Origin: Clarkia xantiana subsp. parviflora
Taxonomy: Eukaryota > Streptophyta > Magnoliopsida > Myrtales > Onagraceae
Length of the DNA stretch: 64,000 nucleotides
Direction of reading: 5' to 3'
Assembly (NCBI GenBank): GCA_036873135.1
Contig: JAPTYO010000007.1
Coordinates: forward strand, 16,226,763-16,290,762
Shown here: one piece after another, positions 26,051 to 38,599 of the stretch
Numbering within the stretch: the first letter of the stretch is position 1
Layout of the letters: each line of letters starts with the position of its first letter
Notes under the pieces: generated by a model
Told to the model about the DNA's origin: nothing
Database searches by the model: none
Seen by the model: the letters and a program-made list of their open reading frames with translations, nothing else
Made by a program: the position numbers and the translations under genes

Positions 26051-26068
26051 CCCCCCCCCCCCCCCCCC
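26051..26068 (+). repeat. Poly-C tract, 18 bases
   Basis: An uninterrupted run of 18 C at the right end of the outer element. The length is likely unstable or error-prone. Confidence 0.85.
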
Positions 26069-28442
26069 TAATGTTTAAGAACCTAAAAATAGTACAAACT
26101 ATATATCATGTTGTTAATCGTCGTCTCATATATAAAATGTTGATATTATGTCTCCTAACAGTCATATTTGTTGCTTTCCACTTTTTTCGAATGATTTTGG
26201 CGTTAAATTTACGTTTTAAGCAACAAAAACATGTTGTTTTCCACTTTTTAGAAGTATCCGATTTGTTGCTCATGCTTTAGGCTTATTTGATGTTAGACAT
26301 GTTTTTGTTCAGTCATATTTTAAGAGAAAAAATTGGAAATCAACCAACTTAATAGTTAGACACTGAATATCAACATTTTAAATATAAGACATCGATTAGC
26401 AATATAACATATAACAAGGACTTTTTTAAATTCTTAACACTATATTTTATTATAGCTAAATAAATGTTTTTGGTGTACTAATTGGATGTTAATTAATTAT
26501 TTGTACCAATTGTTAACAGTGTTATGTTAAAAGAAAAAAAAAATAAAAAATATCATCATTATAGCTTATATAATCTTCATATTTTCATCTTCATATTGAA
26601 CTCCCGATTCAAACCTATAATTAAGTTTTTGAGTCCAGAAACTGAAGTTCGGGTTTGGGATCGAATCGAAACCAAAAGATCAGTTTTGGAAAAAATGTGT
26701 TTAAATAACACATTTCAACTTCTAGTTGAATAGGAAGATGAAGAGCTGATAAGGAAAAATTTATCATTTCGTAAACAAAAATGTATCTTAAAAAAAGTCC
26801 TATTATAATGGACGGTGCTTTAGCCACATTCAGAGGTCAGAGATATAGAGATGCATTAAGCCACAGAAAAAAGCATGTCGGTGCAAATAATTAACCACGT
26901 GGGCAAACGTATTTGTGCACCCATGCCATGGCCATTAATTTCAAATGTAGGTGAAACTCGATATTACAGTCGAGAGCATATAGATACGGCGCGGCTTAAA
27001 TTAGTACCGTAGTTGGGTCGAAAATAAATAGCCTCGTCGATCTTGTGCTTGCACTAGCTAGCTAACTAGCTACATTGAATGAAATTTGAGTTAATGTAGA
27101 GGAAGAAGAAAGCTATATATCACTTATTGCTGAATCATCAGCCCAACTGACACTTTTTAGTTTTTATTACATCGTTCGTACGTGTGCATCTCTTGGACTC
27201 GACTTAGCAATGTGCATGATAATTTATCAGTAGGGTCAACTTTTAAATAGTGTCTAGCTAGTCATTATAATTAATTTGGTAGATCATTTGATGATTGTTG
27301 AGAAAAAAATATATGGTTCCATCAATTTTGCCATTTATAGTTATAATTTATAGGAATTAAACACAACACGGTTGGAAGTTGGTTTCAGTTACTTGTTGAA
27401 GATGTGTTTCATTTGCACTTTAACTTTACATTCATTTCATCCAATTTTTACACCAACAAACAAAAATGGATTTACCAAAAAATTCTAACCGCTAAAATTT
27501 GAAGTGTCTACTTGAGTTTACGCCAACTATTTATTTAACTACTGATTGGGATATATACAACATGTTTGAATGGACAAACAAAAAAACTAAATTCATGAGT
27601 CTATAAATATTTAACGATGAGTTGCGGGTTATTTTAAGATTGAGTTTCAAGAACCATGTTTGTCTCATTTTTGATAAGTTATATGGGTTGTTAATTAAAT
27701 GATTGATATATCAATACAAAAACCTTAACATGTGGCAGAAATTTTCGCTAGTTTAATACAGATCATCTGTTAGAGTGACTCAAATTGATAGATATATTGG
27801 ATTGAGAAGTAATAATAGCTTACGTAACATGTTAGTTAAGCGACATTAATAAAAAAAAGGTTAAACTGATTTCAACTAAAAAACAAAAAAAGTTGTAACA
27901 GTAAAAAGACAGTGTAAGAATATAGTATGTATCAAATGATCATTATTATTATTTAAAAGCATAAGAATCAATTCGAATATATTATTTTATAAATTCAATA
28001 TGTGTAGTGGTTCACCATGTTAATTGTTAGTGTGAATGGTTATTTCTTGAAAAAAAAAATGAAATTTGGATTTTTATTCTAAACTTTATTTGCAAAACTA
28101 TATTTGCAACTTAGCATCTTTTTTTATAATTCTCAATTTTGATTTATCATCTATTCTTACAAACAAAAATGCCATCTCCATATAAAAAATCCATATTCTT
28201 ATGTAAGATTTGCACTTCAACACTACATTCTAAAATTAATTAGAGATTACAAGTTTAAATCATGTAAATAAAAAAAAAATTATGGTTAATTAACATTTAC
28301 TCATCATATATTATCACCATATATTATCACCCGGTGGTGATTATTTAAAATCCGAAAGAAATATATTATTAAGATCTAAAGCAAATGTCCTCCAAATATA
28401 ACTCGAAACACCAAAAAATAAAAAAAAAATCCATATACTTAA
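26069..28442. other. Intergenic, upstream of the zinc-finger gene
   Basis: AT-rich, without recognisable genes. CTAGCTAG-type runs occur near 27055-27070. Confidence 0.3.
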
Positions 28443-28591
28443 CTCCCTCCTCTCTTTTCCTCTCATCTCCTTCCTCTATTGCTTTCCTTTCCTTCTTCCA
28501 TTAAATTAAGTCGTCTTCTCAGTCTCCTCTCATCTCCTTTTTCCTCCATTTTACTTTTTACCTTAGCTAGCTAGCTAGCTACTGGTAAGCC
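28443..28591 (+). promoter_or_regulatory. CT-rich 5' leader of the zinc-finger gene
   Basis: Pyrimidine-rich sequence (CTCCCTCCTCTCTTTTCC and repeats) followed by GCTAGCTAGCTAGCTA just before the ATG. This is typical of a plant 5'UTR, but the transcript start is not defined. Confidence 0.4.
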
Positions 28592-29251
28592 ATGGAGAAG
28601 GGTGAGAAAGAAACCCAGGACTTCATGAACGTTGATTCCTTCTCTCAGCTCCCCTTCATCCGCCCCGCTCCGACCAAGGACAAGGCCATCAAACTCTTCG
28701 GCATAGAGTTCGAGGTCGACGACCAAGTCATTACTAAAAACCCCGACAACAACAAAAACAACAACAACGGAGAAAGCAGCAGAAGATTCGAGTGCCATTA
28801 CTGCTGCAGAAACTTCCCAACTTCACAAGCTCTCGGCGGCCACCAAAACGCCCACAAGAGAGAGCGTCAGCATGCAAAACGTGCTCATCTCCACTCCGAT
28901 CACTACGCCTTCTACAGAAACCACCCCACGTGGAACACCATCACTAACAGCAGTACGAGGTTATTCGGCGCTTCCTCCTCCGCATACCATCACCAGCCAC
29001 CCATTATCAATGGAATCAGCCCTCTAGCCCTATTGAAAATCCCCACCGTCCACCACCGTACTGGCTCTATCGTTAATCGGGACCGTTCGTTGCTTCAGAC
29101 GCCGTTGCCGTTGTTTGATGCCGCGATGACAAAGCCTAATTCACTGCAGGTCGTCGGTTATGGCAGCGGTTCGTCGGCTCAAGGTAGTAAGTTCGGGTTT
29201 GAACAGAAGCCGACCATGCAGGACCATGTAAGTCTCGATCTTCGTCTATAG
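28592..29251 (+). CDS. GIS2: Single-C2H2 zinc-finger regulator, GIS/GIS2 type
   Basis: Intronless gene of 219 residues. It has an N-terminal DFMNVDSFS and KLFGIEF motif (about 10-40), then one plant-type zinc finger, C68-x2-C71-x12-H84-x3-H88, with the hallmark QALGGH. A basic NAHKRERQHAKR stretch follows, then an INGISPLALLKIP motif, and finally an EAR-type repression motif LDLRL at the C-terminus. This arrangement, including the QDHVSLDL ending, matches the Arabidopsis GIS, GIS2 and ZFP8 group. Those proteins act in the nucleus and link gibberellin and cytokinin signals to trichome formation. Orthology to GIS2 is also supported by its position between a KIN-7 kinesin and an ATXR4-type gene. 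Function in this species is inferred. Confidence 0.93.
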   Translation: MEKGEKETQDFMNVDSFSQLPFIRPAPTKDKAIKLFGIEFEVDDQVITKNPDNNKNNNNGESSRRFECHYCCRNFPTSQALGGHQNAHKRERQHAKRAHLHSDHYAFYRNHPTWNTITNSSTRLFGASSSAYHHQPPIINGISPLALLKIPTVHHRTGSIVNRDRSLLQTPLPLFDAAMTKPNSLQVVGYGSGSSAQGSKFGFEQKPTMQDHVSLDLRL

Positions 29252-32200
29252 AATAGAATTCCTTGTTTGTGCTTACTGATCTAATGTAATTCCATTTCCG
29301 ACGAATTACCCTCGAGATATATATGATCTAAATTATATATGAATATATAACCATCATTTATGTATGATATAACTTTGTTATGAATCGTGAATTGAGTTGG
29401 GGATCTGTATATATATATGTGAAATGCATTATTTATGCAGCTTTCTCTAGCTAGCTAGTATAGATATTAGCCCTAAGTACCCAATGAAAATACATATAGA
29501 TAATATGAAGGATCTTTATCTATTTTCATTTGCCCAAGTTTACTATTATAAGGAATGATAATAAAACATAATTTCAAAGCAACCTCTTTTCATTTGGTTA
29601 TTAATTTTACTATATTTAGAAACTAATTAGGGTTATGATCACTTTGCTGAAAGAAACCTAATTAGGGTTGTTTGGTGGTGGATTCCACGTAATCTTCTCT
29701 CCAACAACCAAGCAAAATCGCCATGGGAAATTGGTTTTAGCCTTTCATGTGTATGCAATGCACTGAGAAAATATTGTACTTTTTGAGTGATGAATTAAGT
29801 GGGTGCTATATATTAAAGCTCATCTTTCTATGTATCTCTCACTCTCTTTCTAGTGTTTTGCACTATCTGGGTGAATCAGATAAGAGACAGAGATAAAGAA
29901 TTGTCATAAAACAACATGGGAGCTGACAAAAGTTACAAAGCTTTATTTTGTGCAAATTTCATGCCAGAACACTAATTAATAATTCGAGAGGGAAAAAAAA
30001 TATGTGTCACTGTTCGTTTACACTTATTATAAGCTCTAAATTTTTTGGATATATACTATGTTCTATCATGATCAAGTTTAAGGGAATTATTAAAAGCTCT
30101 AATACCACTTATTGGAAACCGTTCATATTAGATTGATGTGGTTTGCAGCAATGATCAAAACATTATGATTATAGGTAGTAAAAAATTGTGGTAAAAATTG
30201 TAAAAAAATCCCTATAACAAAAGGATTACTAACTCTTGTCTCTCTGATATAATATATCTCTAGCTACTATAGTAAAGTAGTGTTGATGAGTTAAGTAGCT
30301 AGGTGTAGCATGAGCATGATAGATGTTTAAGAAAAGAGTCTATCTTTCACATGTAGAGACAAGTAATATATTAATAAAGAGAGACATGAGTGGTTTCCAT
30401 TTCCATGAAGGTCCAAGTCGACTAGATTGATCAGACTAGGAAAGGAAGCAAGTGTGGGCGTTGTTGAATCATGCATCATTTCACCTGCTTAACCCTATCT
30501 ATCTATTGTCTTGTCCTTTTGATGAACACAATACTTTCATCATTTTGTGGCAGCAAACCTAAAGCTTTTCATACCTTTATAATGGAAAGAAAAATATGTA
30601 TCTGCTAAATTCATTCTTCGGTTTCTCCACTGAGAGAGAGCATTAACCTAATCATAAACAAACCGACTCGTCGGGTGAGCAATTTGTGATCAGTATTTGA
30701 CTCGGTTAATCTCTTTTGGTTCATTTGATCCAAATAATTATCTTTTAAATTTCCCATTTTATTTGAATATATATTTTCTAACACGTAATTAATGTATATA
30801 TATAGGCCAAACTAAAGTTGTTACTTGATATATATACTAGCTAGCTAGCTAGATTACATAAGAATGCAGAAGTTGGAATGGAGATAATCAAAGATCAGAG
30901 ATGACTGAATAGTATGGAAAGGGCAATATTAAGAAGATAGCATTTACAGCTGCAGTGACAGTTCTCCCAAAGCATTCTTGAAATAAATACGTATGTCTTT
31001 GTCTGCAGTGAAGTGGACCGACCAAACATATATATAATAACAATTATAACGTACTCTTAATTAATTAAAACACTAGCTAGCTAGATAATTTGGCTTTGTA
31101 CTTCCGTAACATTATACATTAATCGATTAAAGATGAAATTCATTTTCTTTTAGAATTCACATCGGGTTACACATGTTTATAGTGTTGTGTGATTGGTTAG
31201 AGCATATGTACTATATAACTTTAACTTGACTTAAGGGTTTATGTATTTACATCATGATGTGAGAATTGGCTGGTTATTCACATTTTTTTTTCTTGTTATT
31301 ACACCATCTTTTGGAAATTTGTACTGAATGCATACAAACAATATAATAACCAACTGTTAATGTAATTAACCTAATATATATACAAGGATCAATAAAAAAA
31401 GGAGTAGAGTACAAATTCTTCACATTATATATCAATTACCATCATCAATCAATCATTCAGTAGCTAGGGCTGATTATATAGTAGCTATAGCTAGGTAGGT
31501 AGCTAACCAAATAAACTAAACTAGGTTTCCATATTTGTTAAGCTTATTGTGTGGAGAAGGTTTCATGCAAACCGCCTTAATTAATTAGAATCGGCAACAA
31601 CTATGCTATCATATGTTAACGTCACACAACGAACGATGAATAGGGGTCCCCATTATAAGTAAATGCATCTAAGGCTGTCTGTGGCTGGCTGGCTGCATGT
31701 GAGTGAAACTAAGATACAAATAAGACGTACATACATACATATACTTTGTAATTATTAAATAGGACCACTTATATAAATCAAACACAGGCACACAGAGACA
31801 GAGAGAGAAATAACAATGGAAGAATTTAAGGAACATCGGCCCACACACCTCTATATATGCATGAAGCAGCAGTTTCAAACGAGGTACTATTGACAGTGTC
31901 ATGTTTATCATGTTGTGAGTGCTAACCTGCGCTTTCTGGTGCAATGCAATGCAATCCCCTTCCTTTCTTTGGATTCATTTCCAAAACCACATATATACGA
32001 GAAATCTGTAATTCATGTACTAGTTTTCAGATTTTAACATGTAAACAATATGAGTGATGCTACTACAACATTCCAAAAAATGGTCAACCGACTTACATGC
32101 CAAGCAATCTAAAGGACATATCAGTAAATTATGCAAATTTGGAGGGTATTGTTTTTGTTACTTCAAGATGACACAATCGTATCATATTCTAAGCTACATG

Positions 32201-35011
32201 ACTGTTCAGGCTCATAATAAGAATTGGACTCAAACCCAATAACAAAAGTTTTATATCAAAATCAGTAAGCCCACTCTTCTTAGAGTATACTACGTACAGA
32301 CAAAACCTCAGAAGAAATGGACGCAACGATACAATCAACCCAAGATATCCCTACAAATGTGCGAGTGATTGGAGGGGGTGACACCTCCACCTTACACGCC
32401 TACTAAAAATAGTGTGTTGTAAAAACTCTCCCTTCACCAAAAGCTACAGGCGACACTCTAAAACACTCGACATGCGAGGGACGTATGATGCGACAATACA
32501 CTTTTATACCAAACAAATGTACAAATAAACAGTCAACCGAAGACAAGAATTAGGTATTTCCATAAGAGAAAATGTCAAATTAGGTGAGTATGGTTGGGTA
32601 AGGAGCCCACCCGGTAGAAATCTTGGTTATATCTCTTACTTATAAGTATCAATTTTACTCTCTTCATTTTATGTATATAGAAACATCTCTCTACATAATT
32701 CTCTCATTATAAGTATGCATGAGTGTTGATAGAAATTCTGACACTTACGAGAAGTCCCGACTGTATATTAATGGCAGGGGTCGTAATTTTACAAACTTTC
32801 AGGGCAAATACATTGGCCCTCACATTCATGACTTTTCGAAATGTTATGATCGGAACGTGAATCAATTCCGTATAAGTATTATCATTTAAGCATCGAAAGG
32901 AATTTTGAGCCATGTCCGATTTAAACATTTTTACAAGTTTAGGTGCATTGTGACCATGGAGCCCAACCAAAGCTCATAAAGCAGGATCTAAATAACGACT
33001 TATTTCGAATAAAGAAGTATTTTCTTCAAAAAAAAAAAAAATTGAGCTACTCCTATTACATTAGCTTATTAGTTTTTTTAGGGAAAATGCATTATGATTA
33101 TATGTTGACCTAGTTTGAAAATGAAGATCTAATAAAATACATTTTTTAAGAAAATGAATACAAAAAGTAGGAAGTCATTATATATATACTAGCATATACT
33201 AATTAATGTTAATGTGTTATGTCTTTTGAGAACAATCCACATTTTTATATTTGATGATATCACAAAATTATTTATTATTATATACTTATACTTACTATAT
33301 TAAATGTTTAAATATGACGTCACCACCAAAAAGATCACAACTTTTAATAATACTCATTTTAAAAGTTGAAGATGACATTACCCACCAACCGTCACAACTT
33401 TTATAACACCTGTCCCATCAAAATAGTCTTAATTAAAGCCCAAATAATTAATCTTTGGTAATCATGTTACCATGAAAAAAAAAAATTGGTAATCACCTAA
33501 TCGGCTAAGTGAAACTTTAGCCCATTAAAAAAAAAAATTTAGCTCAAACAGTGTGCATCCACAACTAATAACTAAACGATTTCTGTATTATTTTTTGTTG
33601 TTCATATAATTTTCCATCGTTTTTACCCCTTATTGGCCAGTCAGGTCACGACTTGACCTTTCATGTGCATATATACAATTTGTGGTATACTTTTGTACTT
33701 AATTAATTGATTGATGATTCAGTAGATATATGCAACTAGAGATAAAACATCGGCTTCTCAGCACTATGAAAATTATAGTTTCTTAGTTAATCTATAATCT
33801 ATTAAGTATACGTGACAGAGATGGAATAACCACTTCTTTTGCAAACATATAGAGGTGATTCAACATTCGATCTAAATCCACACTTTATCGCGATATGGAT
33901 GGTGATCTTGGTATGAAGTCAACTTATTTGTAATATAGTTTTGTGTTTTATGCACTTCTTGATTTTAGTTTTGTAGTAGATCAGATATATATAAAATATT
34001 GTTTACATTCATGATGACTCATGACTAAAATTTTCAATAATTTTTTCTGTGTTTCTTTTAGATGAATCTCAAATTATCATCTATTTTCTTTGTTATTAAG
34101 AATTTTAAATGAAACTTTGTCATAGCATGCAACAATATACATCTCAATCATTTTCCATAAATTTCATCTCTAAAATTTCATTTCAAAGTATTTATTTCAT
34201 ATGCAATCTCAGTCATTTCACAATATTCATGTTAATTACCACATAAAGTGTTCATATGTTTTAGTTGAGGGTTTGGACTCTTTTCAAATTTGAACATGAC
34301 GCAAAAAGAATCAATAGTTTTGATAAGATCGAGTTTTCAAATATACATGATTACGTTGTTAATTAGTCCATTTTTATGTCCCTGTCAATTGTTCAAGTCA
34401 TTAAGCCGGCCAACAAAAAAATTGTTCAAGTCATTTAAAATTGGTCAGTGGTGTTAGATTGATGATTGCCTATATCAGGTCACTAATTTGGACATTTGAT
34501 AAATGATCTTTAACATTTGTACCATTGTGAACAAGCGATATTACAATTTGTAAATCTTCAGCGATAATTAATAATCAAGTATCTAACTATATATATACAG
34601 TTCTTTTTCTTTGTAATATATATTTATTTTAAAAGCTAAGGAGTTACTAAGATTTTGTCTATATAATACCACTTTCATCTAGTACTCCTTAATAGATGTT
34701 TTAGTAATGTAAATTTTTATTTATTTGATTTGATATATAAAGTTTAATTATATTTAAAAAAAATCTTTAGTGGTTTTCATAATGTACACAGTCGTCTATG
34801 GCGCACACGCTTATACTTAGTAAATATAACAAAAAATAATAGTCTTATATACAATAAATAATTACTATGATAATAATATTGAAATATCAAAATGTTTGTA
34901 TTAGATTTTATCTAAGCTAATATAACAACTCCAAAGAAAAAAATGTCTAATAAAATCTTTATTTTTTTTTTAAATGTGGACACACATTTACTTGCCTGAA
35001 CTAGATACACC
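29252..35011. other. 5.8-kb intergenic space
   Basis: Only short reading frames without domains. AT-rich, with GCTAGCTAG runs near 29450 and 30838. A minus-strand frame of 87 codons at 32707-32970 shows no family resemblance. No element ends could be defined. The 3'UTR of the zinc-finger gene occupies the first few hundred bases. Confidence 0.3.
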
Positions 35012-35021
35012 AATGGACTAC

Positions 35022-35273
35022 GAAAAATTTATCAATTTATCAATTTTCCCCCTACGAAGTTGTAATTTGAAAAATGCCCATCAAAATAGATTTTTATGAA
35101 AATGCTTCGTCCTGCAATTGGTAATTGCGAGATCCAATTGCGGGACGAGACAGATAAATCTTTCATCTGTATGCATGCGTCGCCTAGGGGAACCCGTTTT
35201 GTCAAGTTCTCCGTCCCACTGCCAATAGCAGCGGGACAATAATCACGGACAGGAGACACGATTGTCTCCTTTC
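35022..35273 (+). repeat. Left terminal inverted repeat (interrupted by solo LTR)
   Basis: Matches the reverse complement of the right terminus with many substitutions and indels. It is broken by the LTR insertion after 35273. GC-rich CGTCCCGCAGTTAATAGCTG at about 36454 looks like its continuation. Confidence 0.75.
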
Positions 35274-36425
35274 TGTAAACACCTGATTTTGGACCGATTC
35301 GAGAATACCATGACACGTGGAACAGAAGATCGATTAAATTCACGAGACTTGGCACACGCGAAGCATTCGTGGACCCAACATCTCCGAAATACATATTTTC
35401 AACATGGGTCTTAAAACGAAGCTTGAAAAATCACGAACGCAACACAACTGACCGTGAGTTGATCGGACATCGTGATAAGAAGTTATGAGAAAAAAAAATT
35501 AAAAAGTGAAAAATGGGAAATACATACATGAATATAATATATATGCATATGTGCATAATATATATCCTTCATTCGCGGAAGATAAGAAGATATTGTGTCT
35601 CCTTCATCATTACCTTTGGGGGCCTACCAAGGAGAAGAAAGTCCCCATCTCCTGTTTTCTCCTCTGCAACACACAAGTCTTCATAATGATTTTGCTCCAA
35701 TTATCACTCCACTTGCATATTGCCCTCAGACATTGCAACGTAATTTCCCTATAAATAGAAGCCCTCCAACAGCGTTTCAAAGACACCACCCAACACCTAC
35801 AACAATATTGGAGAAAGGAAAACTTGGAGAGTGTTAGTTAGCTTTATGAGAACAATAGTGAGAGTAGTATAATTTCTGCTCTAGGTTCCACTCGTCTCGA
35901 CATTTTACCCGGAAACAACATATGTAAGTACTGCTTGATCAAAAGTTTTATTTACAGTCCTGAGAAGTTTAGTGACCATTTTAACACATTTTAAAAGTTG
36001 TTATCAAATTCAGCCCCTGAACTTTTCGATAATTGGAGTTTGGATTTAAACTTCTTGAAAATTGTAATTTAGGCCATGGTGTTTTACAAAGTGGGTAATT
36101 TAGTGAAAACTAAACAAGTCAAGACAAGCCAAAGTACCGAAAGGGCGGGTTTGTAGCTTGCGAGCTTTTAAAACGTAATCAAACCCCCGAACCCGAATCT
36201 CTGGACGCAAACGGTTCAAAGCCCTAGGATGTCAGTATCATGTACCCTAGGCAACTCTAGGATTCCGATTAGCCTTTAATTAATCGGTGGCGACTCTTTC
36301 TGTTTCCCCCGGTTCGGTCGATATTTCCATATTCGATCGAATCCGTCGTTCGTCGATCCCCAAATAAAACATTTTCCAAAACGCACTCTTTTTCGAGAGT
36401 TGTTGGCCGGATTTTACGTGCGACA
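35274..36425 (+). mobile_element. Solo LTR, probably Ty3/Gypsy
   Basis: Begins TGTAAACACCTGATTTTGG and ends TTTTACGTGCGACA, i.e. TG...CA. Flanking 5-mers are CTTTC (35269-35273) and CTGTC (36426-36430), matching at 4 of 5. A TATA box, TATAAATA, lies at 35750-35757 with a typical leader after it, as expected for a U3-R-U5 promoter. The end region (CGGTGGCGACTCT, GTGCGACA) resembles plant Gypsy LTRs from memory. No internal retroelement genes are present, so recombination probably removed them. Confidence 0.68.
35750..35757 (+). promoter_or_regulatory. TATA box of the solo LTR
   Basis: TATAAATA, about 476 bp into the LTR, a normal U3 length. A purine-rich leader and a splice-donor-like ATGTAAGTA follow at about 35921. 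Confidence 0.55.
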
Positions 36426-37015
36426 CTGTCCCAGGCACAGTAATTTGAATTTAACGTCCCGCAGTTAATAGCTGCGGGATGAAAAGTCTATATATCTGAT
36501 CATCATCCCCATACTTTCAAACAGAACTAACAAAAATTATATTCGCATTTTTTTATCTCCGATTTCAATTAGAAAGTTTGTATTACATGTTCGTCGTCTC
36601 AGACTAAGGTAATGTATTAATTATTTACATTGTTTATAATGAATATATGTTATAATGCTACAATTTAAGGATTAAAAAAAATCAGGAATACTTAGTTGTT
36701 TGAGTACGTGCCGACATATCCGAAGTTGTCAAAAAATGGGTCGCTAATTTCATCAATTTTTTCGCAGACTCCTTAGGAGGGACATTGTCATTAAACACTT
36801 ATCTTGCCTCTTTATACACGAGAGCACGGGTCTATTCAACAATAACGTAATAATGATTATTCAAATAAGCTAATTGTATAATTATAAAGATATATGCTAG
36901 TTGTCTTACCATGTATCGCATCAAGTCGTTGTGATCACGGAAATACCCCTGCAAAGGGCGAATCTCTGCTGCTGGTTGTTCTTCAACTTCTTCTTCCGCT
37001 AGTACTTCTTCATCG

Positions 37016-37040
37016 GGGGGGGGGGGGGGGGGGGGGGGGT
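37016..37040 (+). repeat. Poly-G tract, 25 bases
   Basis: Run of 25 G. On the minus strand it encodes the oligo-proline segment of the PMD reading frame. The two minus-strand frames that overlap here switch across it, so its length decides the frame. Confidence 0.9.
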
Positions 37041-38511
37041 ATACCACCTTAAATAATCATTCATGCTCACACTAACTATGTAATGCATAAAATATATCTC
37101 ACGATCGTTTCGGAGGTTCCACCTAAGTATGTGCTGCTCATGTAAAATATACCACGGCGGTGTCGATGCCTTCACCCATTGGTCACACTCGTGGAGACTA
37201 TCCCATAATTGACGATTATGCATTTTCTCATGGATATAAAAACCCAACTCTAGCTGTTTGTACACTCGATGTGGCAGTTGATACTCCACGCAATTAAAGT
37301 GGATCATAGGTAGTTGTAAGTACGTCAAGTCCCAACATTCTCGGGCAATTGCTGGCACTAACGCTGCAACGACTGCGGTCCATGGTTTCCATATTACCTA
37401 TGTAATAACAATATTAGAATGAATAAATTAAATTTAAAATATGTGGTATTCTAACGATCGATTATTTAAGTTCAGTACCATTTCTTGTCGAATGTGTTCA
37501 GTACATCCTAGTACCACCACATAGTAAATGGTATGACGTTCTTCTTCGAAGTCTTCTTCTTACTTCACCAACAACCGACTGTATAACCATGCTCAGCATT
37601 ATCAAGACATGTGGGTCTACCAATCGCGATGTGCGTCCAACACCACACCTATATTGGACATAAATAACATTACACAATGTAGTTCATAATAAATATTAAT
37701 AATGCATTTTTCAATACCTGTAAGAGTACACCGCAACCACTGATGTTGACCGTTTTTTTATTATTAGTCCAACTGTCCAGATCCCTGTACAAGTGGCTCA
37801 GTACGGCAGAACCCCAAACTGTACTGATTGCACACATCCAGATCTTCCAGGAAGTTTAAATACTGTAGTGGTACCAAGTTTCTATTGGAGTCTTCGAATA
37901 GAACTGTACCTAAGAGACACAGTATATATGCATTAACTCTCCTCAGTGTTTCTACATCAGTATGTGTTTCGAGCCCATGCATGTTTTCATATTTCATTAA
38001 AAAATGTTCCTTCAACCATTTGACATGGAGATCACACTTATTTTTTGCAAAATCGGTGTGTGCGGGTCGTACTCCGAAAGTACGCTAAAAAAGCTCTAGA
38101 GTGTGATTTTTCCAAAATTTCACAACTGATAAATTGGGATCTAATAAAATTCATTGCTTGTATTGGTTCGATATCGGGGGACCATCAATCCTTAACCCCG
38201 AGATCATCGCCACATCTTTCAAAGTAACTGTCATCTCACCCGTAGGAAGATGAAAAGCGTGGGTTTCTGGTCGCCACCTTTCTGTTAATACTTGCACGAG
38301 TCCAGTATCTACCTCTGTACGTGCGGTCAATCCTGCATAAAGAAAGCCTGCCTGGTGGACGAATCCAGCAGTTCGCGCGTCTATCGGGTACGATTTTCCA
38401 CATCTAAAGTGACAATAAGTCTTGTTATCTTCAACTTATAGACATGAATTAATTCGTTATTAGTTCAAAATATTTATTTCTTAATATATTTTTTTTCAAA
38501 GTTTTCGAATT

Positions 38512-38514
<3 letters not shown>

Positions 38515-38588
<74 letters not shown>
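38515..38588. repeat. (AT)n microsatellite
   Basis: About 37 AT units within the long non-coding part of the PMD gene. Confidence 0.95.
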
Positions 38589-38590
<2 letters not shown>

Positions 38591-38599
38591 CTTCTATTC

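Larger units (their letters stand above)
24265..26068. mobile_element. Outer transposon remnant hosting two nested MITEs
   Basis: The left end after TTA reads GGGAGTGTTTGGATATAATC. The right part reads AATCTCACATTATGTCCATCCAAACCCC, ending in a run of 18 C before TAA. The ends are therefore inverted copies of a GGG..GTTTGGAT terminal repeat. Inner sequence at 24265-24560 and 25800-26040 repeats motifs such as ATAATGTGAGATTAC. The 802-bp foldback and a 246-bp MITE are inserted within it. The superfamily is uncertain; Harbinger-like TWA target bases are possible. Confidence 0.5.

Noticed and set aside
29420..31085. Repeated GCTAGCTAGC runs, first read as a possible regulatory array
   Set aside because: The same runs occur at many unrelated places in the window (for example 13.55, 14.19, 27.06 and 28.56 kb), so they look like simple-sequence background.
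32707..32970. 87-codon minus-strand open frame
   Set aside because: No family resemblance and no neighbouring exons. Probably chance.
35032..35837. Short open frames in the left arm of the Mutator-like element
   Set aside because: They lie in the terminal repeat and the solo LTR, with no retroelement or host domain.
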